Of a stretch of DNA of 7,246 bases, positions 1 to 6,021 are shown piece after piece. Made by a program: the position numbers and the translations under genes. Source of the stretch: Streptosporangiaceae bacterium. GTDB taxonomy: Bacteria > Actinomycetota > Actinomycetes > Streptosporangiales > Streptosporangiaceae. The stretch lies in assembly GCA_030045215.1 (NCBI GenBank), contig JASIBJ010000676.1, positions 1 through 7,246 of the forward strand, given 5' to 3'. The notes beneath the pieces are model-generated. The model was not told the DNA's origin, did not search any database, and saw only the letters and a program-made list of their open reading frames with translations. Position 1 is the first letter of the stretch, and every line of letters begins with the position of its first letter.

Positions 1-255
1 GCCCGCGCCGCCACCGCCGCCGCCTGGGCCCTGTTCGTCACCGCCCCCATGTGGTTCACCCCCTGGGCCGGCGACACCGCCCAACTCGGCTTCCACGGAG
101 CCACCACCCTGGCCGCCAACAGCTTCCTCCTGGCCGGCCTGGCCTACCTCACCTACATGACCATCCGCACCTGGCGACCACAACCCGCCAGCCCGCCACC
201 CGGAACCCTGCCCGGCCTGGCCGCGCCGGCTCTGGCTCCCGACCTTGGCCGTTGA
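1..255 (+). CDS. C-terminal fragment of a membrane protein, possibly a GT87/DUF2029-type mannosyltransferase
   Basis: The frame is open from the first base of the window to a TGA at 253-255, so this is the last 84 residues of a gene that begins outside. Two hydrophobic stretches are visible: an Ala-rich one at about residues 4-19 and a clearer one around ANSFLLAGLAYLTYMTI. A short basic segment (RTWRP) and a Pro/Ala-rich tail follow, as expected for a polytopic membrane protein ending in the cytoplasm. The pattern W-(F/W)-x-P-x-x-G-D, then about 17 residues later an Asn-containing 'ANSFLLAGLAYL' helix, recalls from memory the last transmembrane segment of actinobacterial DUF2029/GT87 polyprenyl-phosphate-mannose-dependent mannosyltransferases. 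That assignment is an inference from a short fragment. Third positions are almost all C or G, supporting real coding. An ATG at 49 lies inside the hydrophobic region and is unlikely to be the true start. Confidence 0.6.
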   Translation, partial: ARAATAAAWALFVTAPMWFTPWAGDTAQLGFHGATTLAANSFLLAGLAYLTYMTIRTWRPQPASPPPGTLPGLAAPALAPDLGR

Positions 256-278
256 TCAGCAGGATGGCTTGCGGGCGC

Positions 279-308
279 AAAAAACCAGTGGCCGGTACTC
301 GGCCAGGT
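279..308 (-). terminator. Leftward intrinsic terminator (hairpin plus T6)
   Basis: Read on the minus strand, TGGCCG and CGGCCA form a perfect 6-bp stem around a 5-nt loop (289-305 on plus). It can be lengthened by ACC/GGT pairing across a CT bulge. A run of six T follows after four bases (A6 at 279-284 on plus). This is the only hairpin in the window with a proper T-tract. No intact minus-strand gene lies immediately upstream of it. Confidence 0.5.
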
Positions 309-310
309 GA

Positions 311-675
311 TCAATGCTCGTCCGCCATCTCGCTGGGATGGAGCATTTCTGGTTCCGGCAGGTGCTCGCCGGCGAGGATGTCCAGCGGCTCTACCGGGCG
401 GCCGACGGCAAGGCCGACGACTTCAGCGGCGCAGTGCCCGATCCCGCGGTCGTCGCGGAGGCGTGGGCCGCGTGGCGGGCCGCGGTTGACTCTCCGACCA
501 GTTCGCGTCCCGGGTCGCCGACCTTGGGTTCACCGCTCGGTTCAGTGACGGTCTCGGGGGAGAGAGTTCGATCTCCTTCCGCTCAGTGCTGGTGCACTTG
601 ATCGAGGAATACGCACGTTACCTTGGTCACGCCGACTTCTTGCGCGAGCGGATAGACGGCCGGGTGGGACAGTAG
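311..675 (+). pseudogene. Degenerate DUF664 (DinB superfamily) gene, 5'-truncated and frameshifted
   Basis: Two adjacent frames together spell the middle and end of a DUF664/DinB-like four-helix protein. From 314, one frame reads LVRHLAGMEHFWFRQVLAGED and continues through VVAEAWAAWRAAVD to about 490. The matching remainder is in the frame one base back: LSDQFASRVADLGF..., then SVLVHLIEEYARYLGHADF and LRERIDGRVGQ, stopping at TAG 673-675. The 'HLIEEYAR-x-x-GHAD-x-LRERIDG' ending is a hallmark of the family, and the His residues there and in LVRHL correspond to metal ligands of the DinB fold. The first ~45-50 residues normally present (helix 1) are absent in every frame, and a TGA at 308-310 closes the frame just upstream. 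A -1 shift around 485-493 breaks the rest. I see a dead gene; a sequencing error could explain the shift but not the missing N-terminus. Family members are DinB-like proteins, some of them metal-dependent thiol transferases, but no function is expected here. Confidence 0.75.
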
Positions 676-715
676 CGCGCTGCCGCCCTGGCGGTTACGC
701 TCCACCATCGTCCAG

Positions 716-747
716 TCAAATTTGAGCACTCGTGTTTTACTAGAGCC
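716..747 (+). promoter_or_regulatory. Candidate promoter/operator region of the padR-def cassette
   Basis: A short AT-rich island stands out in GC-rich surroundings. It contains the perfect 10-bp palindrome TCAAATTTGA (716-725), then CACTCGTG (a CAC/GTG half-site pair), then TTTTACTAGAG directly before the ATG at 748. A -10-like TACTAG at 738-743 would put transcription start at or within a few bases of the ATG. That would suggest a leaderless or near-leaderless mRNA and fits the poor Shine-Dalgarno sequence. PadR proteins usually bind palindromes near their own promoters; that this palindrome is the operator is an inference. Confidence 0.35.
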
Positions 748-1314
748 ATGAATCCGACTCGGCTGTTCGTGCTGGGAGCGCTCGCCAAGCATGGTCCGAT
801 GTACGGTCATCAGCTCCGGCGAGACGCGCGGCTAGACCGTACCGAGATGTGGTCAGAGGTGCGGCCGGGCTCGCTCTACGGCGCGCTGCACCGGATGGCC
901 GCGGAAGGCCTCATCGAGCCACTGCGGACCGAGCAGCAGGGGCAGCTGCCGGCCCGCACGGTCTACGGGATCACCGCAGAGGGCCAGCGCGAGCTGCGCG
1001 CCCTGCGGGCCGAGGCACTCCAGGAAGTCAGGCTGCAGTCCGACCCGGTGGACCTGGCTCTGGCCATGAGCGCAGACGTCGGCGAGGACACGCTGCGGGG
1101 ATACTTCGAGGACCGGGTCCGCGCGCTTTCCGTTCAGGCTGCTGCATTCGAACACCTGCGGGAGTGGTCGTGGCCCGACCAGACGGTCGCCGACGACCTG
1201 GTCGTGGAGCACGCCAGGCTCAGGATCCAGGCCGAGCTTGCCTGGCACCACCAGGTGCTCGGCCATCTCGGCAAGCTCGCCTGCGGCAGCGCGGATCAGC
1301 AGGCCAGCGCATGA
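748..1314 (+). CDS. PadR-family transcriptional regulator
   Basis: The 188-residue protein has the PadR layout. An N-terminal winged helix-turn-helix spans about residues 4-90: 'LFVLGALAKHGPMYGHQLRR', the recognition-helix motif 'VRPGSLYGALHRMAAEGLIEP', and the wing strands ending in 'ARTVYGITAEGQREL'. A helical C-terminal region of about 100 residues resembles the Vir_AcrR2 dimerisation domain. PadR proteins are cytoplasmic dimeric repressors released by small ligands such as phenolics or drugs; the ligand cannot be read from sequence. The ATG at 748 is chosen because the conserved domain starts a few residues later and the AT-rich control region abuts it. No strong ribosome-binding site is present. 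Its TGA (1312-1314) overlaps the ATG of the peptide deformylase by four bases (ATGA), so the two are almost certainly co-transcribed and translationally coupled. It therefore probably regulates itself and the deformylase. Confidence 0.9.
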   Translation: MNPTRLFVLGALAKHGPMYGHQLRRDARLDRTEMWSEVRPGSLYGALHRMAAEGLIEPLRTEQQGQLPARTVYGITAEGQRELRALRAEALQEVRLQSDPVDLALAMSADVGEDTLRGYFEDRVRALSVQAAAFEHLREWSWPDQTVADDLVVEHARLRIQAELAWHHQVLGHLGKLACGSADQQASA

Positions 1315-1832
1315 CGCTCCGTGCGCTCCGGCTGATCGGCGATCCCGTGCTGCGAACTGCGTGTGATCCGGTCACACGCTTCGATGATGCGCTGGCGCGG
1401 CTCGTCGACGATCTGCTCGAGACCGTGCGGGAGCCGGGACGAGCTGGCCTGGCTGCCAACCAGATCGGGTCCAGCCTGGCCGTGTTCTCCTACAACATCG
1501 ACGACGAATTCGGCTACCTCATCAATCCGCGCATCATCGAGGTGAGCGGCAGCCAGGACGGTGTCGAGGGCTGCCTTTCCGTCCCGGGCGTCTGGGCGGA
1601 CCGGCGCCGGGCGGCCACCGCAGTCGCCGAGGGAGTCAACCTGCGCGAGGAGCCGGTCGTCGTTGCGGGCGGCGGCGAGCTCGCGCGGTGCCTGCAGCAC
1701 GAGACCGATCACCTGCGAGGGGTGCTGTTCATCGACGGCCTCGAAGCACCCGAACGGCGGCGCGTGATGCGGCAACTGCGCGAGGATCAGGTTGCTAGCG
1801 GCGCGGCGAGCGGCTGGCCGCCCGCCGACTGA
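1311..1832 (+). CDS. def: Peptide deformylase
   Basis: Peptide deformylase removes the N-formyl group from the initiator methionine of nascent proteins, using a bound metal (usually Fe2+) at the ribosome exit. All three family motifs are intact in the 173-residue product: motif I GLAANQIG (46-53), motif II EGCLS (86-90, with metal ligand Cys88) and motif III HETDH (130-134, ligands His130/His134 and catalytic Glu131). The N-terminal 'LRLIGDPVLRTACDPV' is typical. Length is normal for the actinobacterial type, which lacks a long C-terminal extension. The ATG at 1311 gives the family N-terminus. The same frame is open far upstream, but that stretch is the other-frame shadow of padR. The ATGA overlap with padR suggests coupled translation. 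Pairing with a PadR regulator is unusual for a housekeeping enzyme and suggests a second, inducible copy, perhaps tolerant of deformylase inhibitors (inference). Confidence 0.93.
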   Translation: MTLRALRLIGDPVLRTACDPVTRFDDALARLVDDLLETVREPGRAGLAANQIGSSLAVFSYNIDDEFGYLINPRIIEVSGSQDGVEGCLSVPGVWADRRRAATAVAEGVNLREEPVVVAGGGELARCLQHETDHLRGVLFIDGLEAPERRRVMRQLREDQVASGAASGWPPAD

Positions 1833-1883
1833 CAGCGCGCTCGGGCCGCGTCCTTGCAGGCGCCTCCAGGACAGGAAAGCTCG
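1833..1883. other. Convergent intergenic gap
   Basis: These 51 bp separate the def stop from the stop of the oppositely oriented DUF2203 gene. They contain an 8-bp palindrome AGGCGCCT (1858-1865) weakly flanked by TCCT/AGGA, but no stable stem with a T-tract. A shared bidirectional terminator may lie here, but I cannot point to it. Confidence 0.3.
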
Positions 1884-2252
1884 CTACGAAGCGGGGATCC
1901 GGCGTCGGCCGGCGAAGCCATATGCCAGCTTGTGGTACCAGCCGAGTTCAGTCTCGCCTTCGAGCCAGCACAGCAAGACCGGCTCGCCGTCTAGCTCTGC
2001 CGGGAAGTCCAGCAACAGCGGAGCGAAGCCCTTCAGGTCGATGCCTTGAGCCGGGAACCAGCCGAGCAGTTCACTGAGTCGCGCCTGGTAGGCCTTGGCC
2101 TCCGGCAGGCCGCCAAGCGGCGAGATCTTCCCAGCGGCAAGCGAGGTCTGAAGCTCGACGAGGTTCGCCCGGACCTCGATCAGCTCGTCGGCGCGACTCA
2201 ATACGGCCGGCATGAACTCGCGGGCCTGGGCCACCGTGAATGACCGCTCCAT
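1884..2252 (-). CDS. DUF2203 domain protein
   Basis: A 122-residue protein of unknown function in the DUF2203 family. It begins with the family opening 'FTVAQAREFMPAVLSRADEL' (residues 5-24) and a charged helical segment, probably coiled-coil, to about residue 65. It ends in the conserved core 'GIDLKGFAPLLLDFPAELDG' (70-89), 'VLLCWLEGE' (92-100) and 'LGWYHKLAYGFAGRR' (103-117). Conserved Trp, Asp and His residues in that tail suggest a defined site, but no activity is known to me. There is no signal peptide or membrane segment. The ATG at 2252 is chosen because the family domain starts five residues later and GGCAGG lies 8 bases upstream. The frame stays open to 2300, but those 16 residues do not look conserved. 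It lies downstream of asd on the same strand, with a hairpin between them, and ends convergently with def. Confidence 0.8.
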   Translation of the reverse strand: MERSFTVAQAREFMPAVLSRADELIEVRANLVELQTSLAAGKISPLGGLPEAKAYQARLSELLGWFPAQGIDLKGFAPLLLDFPAELDGEPVLLCWLEGETELGWYHKLAYGFAGRRRIPAS

Positions 2253-2298
2253 AGCAAGAGCCTGCCGGACCATGCTCGACCGCGTCCACTGGCGGTGC

Positions 2299-2333
2299 AA
2301 AGGCTCGCCGCCGGCGATGAACGCGGGCGAGCC
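2299..2333 (-). terminator. Candidate terminator of the ask-asd operon
   Basis: On the minus strand GGCTCGCC and GGCGAGCC form a perfect 8-bp GC-rich stem with a 16-nt loop, starting 33 bases after the asd stop codon. The stem is followed at once by TTT. The T-tract is short, as is common in high-GC actinobacteria. It would separate asd from the DUF2203 gene. Confidence 0.45.
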
Positions 2334-2366
2334 GATGCCCGCAGCCAGCAGACCAGCAAGGTGGGC

Positions 2367-3440
2367 CTAGGAGACGGCCGCTGCCCGGCTGACCAGCTCC
2401 GGCGCAAGCAACTCGGCGATCTGGGCGGCGTTCAGCGCGGCCCCCTTGCGCAGGTTGTCGCCGCAGACGAACATCTCGATCGCCCGCGGATCATCCTGGC
2501 TCTGGCGCACGCGGCCCGCCCAGGTCGGGTCGGTCCCGGCGGCATCGGCCGGCATCGGGTACAAGCCGTTCGCGGGGTCGTCGACCAGCTCGACGTTCTG
2601 CGCCTCGCGCAGCACGCGCTGCGCCGCCTCCCGGCTAACCTCGCGCTCGAATACCGCGTGCACGGCGAGCGAATGACCAACGATGACCGGCACCCGCACG
2701 CAGGTCGCGGACACCCTCAGGTCAGGCATCCCCAGGATCTTGCGCGTCTCGTTCCTGATCTTGAGCTCTTCTGATGACCAGCCCTCGTCACGCAGCGAAC
2801 CGGCCCACGGCACGACGTTCATCGCCAGCGGAGCGCCGAACACGCTGGACTCACCGACCGCAGCCCGCACATCGCCCGGCCGCTGGCCGAGAGTGCGGTT
2901 GCCTGCGACCTCGCTGAGCTCGTCATAGAGCGCGTCGGTGCCCTCCTGGCCCGCCCCGGACGCGGCCTGGTAGGACGCCACCACCAGCTCGCGCAGGCCG
3001 AACTCACGATGCAGGGCCGCGAGCGGGACGATCAGCGACAGCGTCGTGCAGTTGGGGACCGAGATGATGCCTCGCGGCCGGACCGTGGCCGCTGCCGGGT
3101 TGACCTCAGGCACTACTAGCGGCACGTCCGGATCCATCCGGAACGCGCCGGATTTGTCAATCACGATGACACCGCGCTCTGCCGCCACCGGCGCCCACTG
3201 GGCCGACACCGGGTCGGGCACGTCGAACATGGCCAGGTCGACGCCGTCGAAGACCTCAGCAGCCAGCCCCTGGACTACCACGTCCTCGCCGCGCACGGGC
3301 AGCACCCGGCCCGCGGATCTGGCTGAGGCGATCAGCCGGATCTCACCCCAGATGTCGGCGCGCTCCGACACGACACTGCGCATCACGGTGCCAACCGCGC
3401 CGGTCGCGCCGACGATCGCCAGGACCGGCCTGCCGCTCAT
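2367..3440 (-). CDS. asd: Aspartate-semialdehyde dehydrogenase
   Basis: Asd reduces aspartyl-4-phosphate to aspartate-4-semialdehyde with NADPH, the branch-point metabolite for lysine/diaminopimelate, threonine, methionine and isoleucine. The 357-residue product has the N-terminal Rossmann signature GATGAVG (11-17), the catalytic Cys131 in SVPNCTT, Gln158 in SYQAASGAG, the substrate-binding helix [12 protein letters not shown] (224-235), Arg249 and His256 ([10 protein letters not shown]), and the C-terminal [16 protein letters not shown]. Length is slightly above the usual 340-350. The ATG at 3440 overlaps the ask stop as ATGA, so the pair is translationally coupled. Two local oddities are MFDVPD (71-76), where many homologues have a SAGG-type phosphate loop, and Lys96 in IDKSGAFRM, where Asn is more usual in Gram-positive enzymes. 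The first is shared, as far as I recall, by other actinobacteria; the second may be a lineage variant. Catalytic residues are intact. Confidence 0.96.
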   Translation of the reverse strand: MSGRPVLAIVGATGAVGTVMRSVVSERADIWGEIRLIASARSAGRVLPVRGEDVVVQGLAAEVFDGVDLAMFDVPDPVSAQWAPVAAERGVIVIDKSGAFRMDPDVPLVVPEVNPAAATVRPRGIISVPNCTTLSLIVPLAALHREFGLRELVVASYQAASGAGQEGTDALYDELSEVAGNRTLGQRPGDVRAAVGESSVFGAPLAMNVVPWAGSLRDEGWSSEELKIRNETRKILGMPDLRVSATCVRVPVIVGHSLAVHAVFEREVSREAAQRVLREAQNVELVDDPANGLYPMPADAAGTDPTWAGRVRQSQDDPRAIEMFVCGDNLRKGAALNAAQIAELLAPELVSRAAAVS

Positions 3441-3958
3441 CGGCCGGTCCCGCCGTAGACGACGGCCTGCTCCTGGCCATCGCCGAGCTCAAACGCCTCG
3501 TGCACTGCCGCCACAGCCGCGCCCACGTCGTTCTCGTCGACAACGACCGAGATCCTGATCTCCGATGTGGAGATCATCTCGATGTTCACGCCCGCTTCGG
3601 CGAGCGCCCCGAAAAACCTGGCACTGACACCTGGATGCGAACGCATGCCCGCGCCGACGATCGAGACCTTGCCGATCCGGTCGTCGTACAGCAACTGCTC
3701 AAAGCCCACTTCGTCCTGCAACTGGCCAAGCGCGGTCATCCCTGCGTGCCCGTCCTCCCGCGGCAAGGTAAACGAGATGTCGGTCCGGCCGGTGGCCGCC
3801 GCGGAGATGTTCTGCACGATCATGTCGATGTTGATCGAGGCGTCGGCGATGGCCCGGAAGATCCGCGCCGCCTCGCCGACCTTGTCGGGCACGCCGACCA
3901 CTGTGATCTTCGCTTCGCCGCGGTCTTGCGCCACCCCGGAGATGATCGCCTGCTCCAT
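3437..3958 (-). CDS. lysC: Aspartokinase beta chain from an in-frame internal start
   Basis: Inside lysC, Met259 begins [20 protein letters not shown], which lines up with the N-terminus of the separately translated beta chain of Corynebacterium glutamicum (MEEAVLTGVATDKSEAKVTV, from memory). The ATG at 3958 is preceded by GGAAGG with a 7-base spacer, an almost ideal Shine-Dalgarno sequence and better than the one at the alpha start. The 173-residue product would consist only of the two ACT domains. In characterised relatives it pairs with the alpha chain to form the Lys/Thr-sensing regulatory interface. The ribosome-binding site and its position are seen directly; production of the chain here is inferred by homology. 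Confidence 0.75.
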   Translation of the reverse strand: MEQAIISGVAQDRGEAKITVVGVPDKVGEAARIFRAIADASINIDMIVQNISAAATGRTDISFTLPREDGHAGMTALGQLQDEVGFEQLLYDDRIGKVSIVGAGMRSHPGVSARFFGALAEAGVNIEMISTSEIRISVVVDENDVGAAVAAVHEAFELGDGQEQAVVYGGTGR

Positions 3959-4732
3959 GGTCTCGCCTTCCGTCGTCGCCGACTCGCCCGCAGGCGGCAC
4001 CGCATCGGTGACCCACGTGCCTTCGCGGTTGCTGAATGAGGAGCGCACGTGAATCGGGATCTGGTATCGCCGGGCGTACTCCACGCACCGCAGCATCAGC
4101 ACCTTTGTCCCGCACGCGGCCATCTCCAGCATCTCCTCATAGGAAATCCTGGGTAGTTTCTTCGCGCCCGGCACGAGCCGCGGGTCGGCGGTGAAGACGC
4201 CGTCCACGTCGGTGTAGATCTCGCAGTAATCCGCGCCGAGCGCGGCACCCAGGGCGACGGCGGTGGTGTCGGACGCGCCACGACCGAGGGTGGTGATGTC
4301 CTTGGTGGTCTGCGACACGCCCTGGAATCCGGCCACGATCGGGATCGCGCCATCCTCCAGCGCAGCCTGGATCCGGCCAGGCGTGATGTCGATGATTCTC
4401 GCCCTGCCGTGGGTCGCGTCGGTGATGACTCCGGCCTGCGACCCGGTAAACGAGCGGCCTTCCAGGCCAAGGTTGGCGATGGCCATCGCAAGCAATGCCA
4501 TCGAGATGCGCTCACCCGCGGTCAGCAGCATGTCCAGCTCACGACCGGGTGGCGCCGGGCTCACCTGATCGGCCAGGTCCTTGAGCTCGTCGGTCGTGTC
4601 CCCCATGGCCGACACGACGACTACGACCGAATTACCCGCCTTGCGGGTGGCCACGATTCGCTGGGCAACCCGCTTGATGCCGGCCGCGTCGGCAACCGAG
4701 GATCCACCGTACTTCTGCACGACGAGGGCCAC
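3437..4732 (-). CDS. lysC: Aspartate kinase, alpha chain (full length)
   Basis: Aspartokinase phosphorylates L-aspartate to start the aspartate family pathway. The 431-residue product has an amino-acid-kinase domain (about 1-245) with KYGGSS (7-12), the [12 protein letters not shown] segment (71-82), the GFQG loop (135-138) and the [20 protein letters not shown] / [13 protein letters not shown] nucleotide and substrate region (148-185). Two ACT regulatory domains follow, starting near 270 ([21 protein letters not shown]) and near 353 ([19 protein letters not shown]). This is the alpha2-beta2 type known from Corynebacterium and Mycobacterium, which is inhibited by lysine plus threonine. The start is GTG at 4732, giving the canonical [18 protein letters not shown] lies 6 bases upstream and a stronger GGGGGAGG 12 bases upstream. 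It overlaps asd by four bases. An 84-bp leader separates it from the DUF5063 gene. Confidence 0.96.
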   Translation of the reverse strand: MALVVQKYGGSSVADAAGIKRVAQRIVATRKAGNSVVVVVSAMGDTTDELKDLADQVSPAPPGRELDMLLTAGERISMALLAMAIANLGLEGRSFTGSQAGVITDATHGRARIIDITPGRIQAALEDGAIPIVAGFQGVSQTTKDITTLGRGASDTTAVALGAALGADYCEIYTDVDGVFTADPRLVPGAKKLPRISYEEMLEMAACGTKVLMLRCVEYARRYQIPIHVRSSFSNREGTWVTDAVPPAGESATTEGETMEQAIISGVAQDRGEAKITVVGVPDKVGEAARIFRAIADASINIDMIVQNISAAATGRTDISFTLPREDGHAGMTALGQLQDEVGFEQLLYDDRIGKVSIVGAGMRSHPGVSARFFGALAEAGVNIEMISTSEIRISVVVDENDVGAAVAAVHEAFELGDGQEQAVVYGGTGR

Positions 4733-4816
4733 GGCTGACCTGCACCTCCCCCGCTCGGGCTCCGGCTGACTGTGTTCGACCTACCGGGCCCCGAGTCTAT
4801 CGGGGAGGCAAGTCAG
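4733..4816 (-). promoter_or_regulatory. Leader region of ask-asd with hairpin and alternative pairings
   Basis: These 84 bp lie between the DUF5063 stop and the ask GTG. On the minus strand a perfect 6-bp hairpin CCCCGATAGACTCGGGG (4789-4805) begins 11 bases after the DUF5063 stop and may end the upstream transcript, although no T-tract follows. The same loop contains TAGACT, a possible -10 hexamer (4794-4799), with no convincing -35. GCTGAC (4812-4817) can pair with either of two GTCAGC copies (4765-4770 and 4734-4739), the second of which lies right before the start codon. An independent ask promoter or attenuator here is plausible but unproven. Confidence 0.35.
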
Positions 4817-5419
4817 CTAACGCGGCGCCGGTTCGTCGGCCACGTCCAGCCGGGCGTGCGCCACCACTGAATGCAGGGCCCGCAGCGCGGCACCGCCGTG
4901 CGTGCCCCAGTGGTTCACATAGGAGTACTGCCACCACCACAGCGCCTCAGCCACCTGTCCGGCCTCATAGTGCTTCAGGCCGTGAATGAGGTCAGCGGCG
5001 ACGGTTGCAAGATCATCTGAAAGACGGAACTGGGTGGCCTGGCTATCAGCGTATGGATCGAAAATCTCGGCATACTCATCGAAACCGGCCAGCCTGGCAG
5101 CCAGCCCGGTCCTCAGGGCGTCCAGAGCGAGGTCAGGATCGGCACCTACATCGGGCTCCCAGTTGCTGGGCAGTATGACGTCCTTGCTCGCGCCCAGCTG
5201 GGCACCGGCCAGCATGACCTGCGCGATCTCCAGCAGGAGCAGAGGGACCGTCTCATCGGCGCCCTCGCCGCGCGCCAGTGCGGCCAGGCCATCGAGAAAG
5301 TCCCTCGCGTTCCCGGCAATGCGGTCAGCAAGCGGACGCCAGTCCTCGACTGCCTGGGCGTGTGCAAGCTCGCTGAGGTCGGCATCTGCCCGTGATCCGG
5401 CCCCGTTCGCCTCAGACAT
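4817..5419 (-). CDS. DUF5063 domain protein downstream of recR
   Basis: A 200-residue soluble protein of the DUF5063 family, which in actinobacteria commonly sits between recR and ask. Its biochemical role is unknown to me. It is predicted all-helical: a conserved N-terminal helix pair around [19 protein letters not shown], an amphipathic helix [20 protein letters not shown], a variable Asp/Pro loop, then an aromatic C-terminal block with three consecutive Trp (161-163) followed by [20 protein letters not shown], the most family-like part. There is no signal peptide or membrane helix. The ATG at 5419 is chosen because GGAGG lies 7 bases upstream; a TTG one codon earlier is possible. The start overlaps the recR stop by eight bases, so translation should be coupled to recR. 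Co-occurrence with recR and ybaB hints at DNA metabolism but does not show it. Confidence 0.88.
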   Translation of the reverse strand: MSEANGAGSRADADLSELAHAQAVEDWRPLADRIAGNARDFLDGLAALARGEGADETVPLLLLEIAQVMLAGAQLGASKDVILPSNWEPDVGADPDLALDALRTGLAARLAGFDEYAEIFDPYADSQATQFRLSDDLATVAADLIHGLKHYEAGQVAEALWWWQYSYVNHWGTHGGAALRALHSVVAHARLDVADEPAPR

Positions 5420-6011
5420 CAAGCAACCTCCGTCCCTCGAATGCCCTGCCCAGCGTTACCTCGTCGGCATACTCAAGCTCACCGCCGACGGGAAGCCCGC
5501 TCGCGGGCCTGGTGACCCGCACGCCCATCGGCTTGATCATGCGGGCCAGGTAGGTAGCGGTCGCCTCGCCCTCAAGGTTGGGATCGGTGGCGAGGATGAT
5601 CTCGGTGATCGTCCCGTCCGCGAGCCGTGCCATCAGCTCTCTGATGCGCAGGTCCTCGGGCCCGATCCCGTCGATCGGGCTGATCGCGCCGCCGAGTACG
5701 TGATAGCGCCCGCGGAACTCGCGGATCTTCTCGATCGCGGCTACGTCCTTCGGTTCCTCGACCACGCAGACTACCGACAGATCCCGGCGCTCGTCCTTGC
5801 AGATGCGGCACTCGTCATCTTCGGCCACGTTGCCGCAGATCTTGCAGAACTTGACCTTCTCGGTCACCTCGACCAGCACCGCGGCCAGCCTGCGCACGTC
5901 GGCGGGGTCGGCTGCCAGGAGGTAGAAGGCGATGCGCTGGGCTCCCTTCGGACCCACCCCTGGCAGTTGCCCGAGTTCCTCGATCAGGTCCTGTACGACG
6001 CCCTCATACAC
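5412..6011 (-). CDS. recR: Recombination mediator protein RecR
   Basis: RecR works with RecO (and RecF) to load RecA onto SSB-coated single-stranded DNA during gap and break repair. The 199-residue product has the full architecture: an N-terminal helix-hairpin-helix ([20 protein letters not shown], 12-31), a zinc finger with Cys56, Cys59, Cys68 and Cys71 (C-x2-C-x8-C-x2-C), and a TOPRIM domain with VVEEPKD (83-89), [17 protein letters not shown] (107-123) and [18 protein letters not shown] (141-158). It ends with the conserved [20 protein letters not shown] segment. The GTG at 6011 gives the canonical (M)YEGVVQDLI start, with AAGG 8 bases upstream. The frame is open to 6167, but the extra 52 residues are a shadow of ybaB. 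It follows the ybaB stop by 10 bases and overlaps the DUF5063 gene, so it sits inside one operon. Confidence 0.97.
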   Translation of the reverse strand: MYEGVVQDLIEELGQLPGVGPKGAQRIAFYLLAADPADVRRLAAVLVEVTEKVKFCKICGNVAEDDECRICKDERRDLSVVCVVEEPKDVAAIEKIREFRGRYHVLGGAISPIDGIGPEDLRIRELMARLADGTITEIILATDPNLEGEATATYLARMIKPMGVRVTRPASGLPVGGELEYADEVTLGRAFEGRRLLDV

Positions 6012-6021
6012 GTCAGACGCC

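Noticed and set aside
51..548. 165-codon plus-strand frame across the membrane-protein end and the DUF664 remnant
   Set aside because: Its translation is Arg/Pro/Ser/His-rich without domain character. Frame 1 (to 255) and the two DUF664 frames explain the same DNA better.
683..694. CCGCC-CT-GGCGG inverted repeat after the DUF664 remnant
   Set aside because: The loop is only two bases and no T-tract follows; too weak to call a terminator.
583..810. 75-codon minus-strand frame that could be the gene served by the leftward terminator
   Set aside because: It overlaps the DUF664 C-terminus and the padR start, lacks recognisable domain features, and ends near 583, too far from the terminator at 279-308 to be convincing.
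849..1310. Long in-frame upstream extension of the deformylase
   Set aside because: The extension is Arg/Gly/Ala-rich and is the +2 shadow of padR; peptide deformylases start at the residue encoded at 1311.
5660..5680. Perfect 8-bp hairpin inside recR
   Set aside because: It falls on codons for the conserved TOPRIM-region motif SPIDGIGP, so the repeat is most simply a by-product of coding constraint and GC-rich codons.
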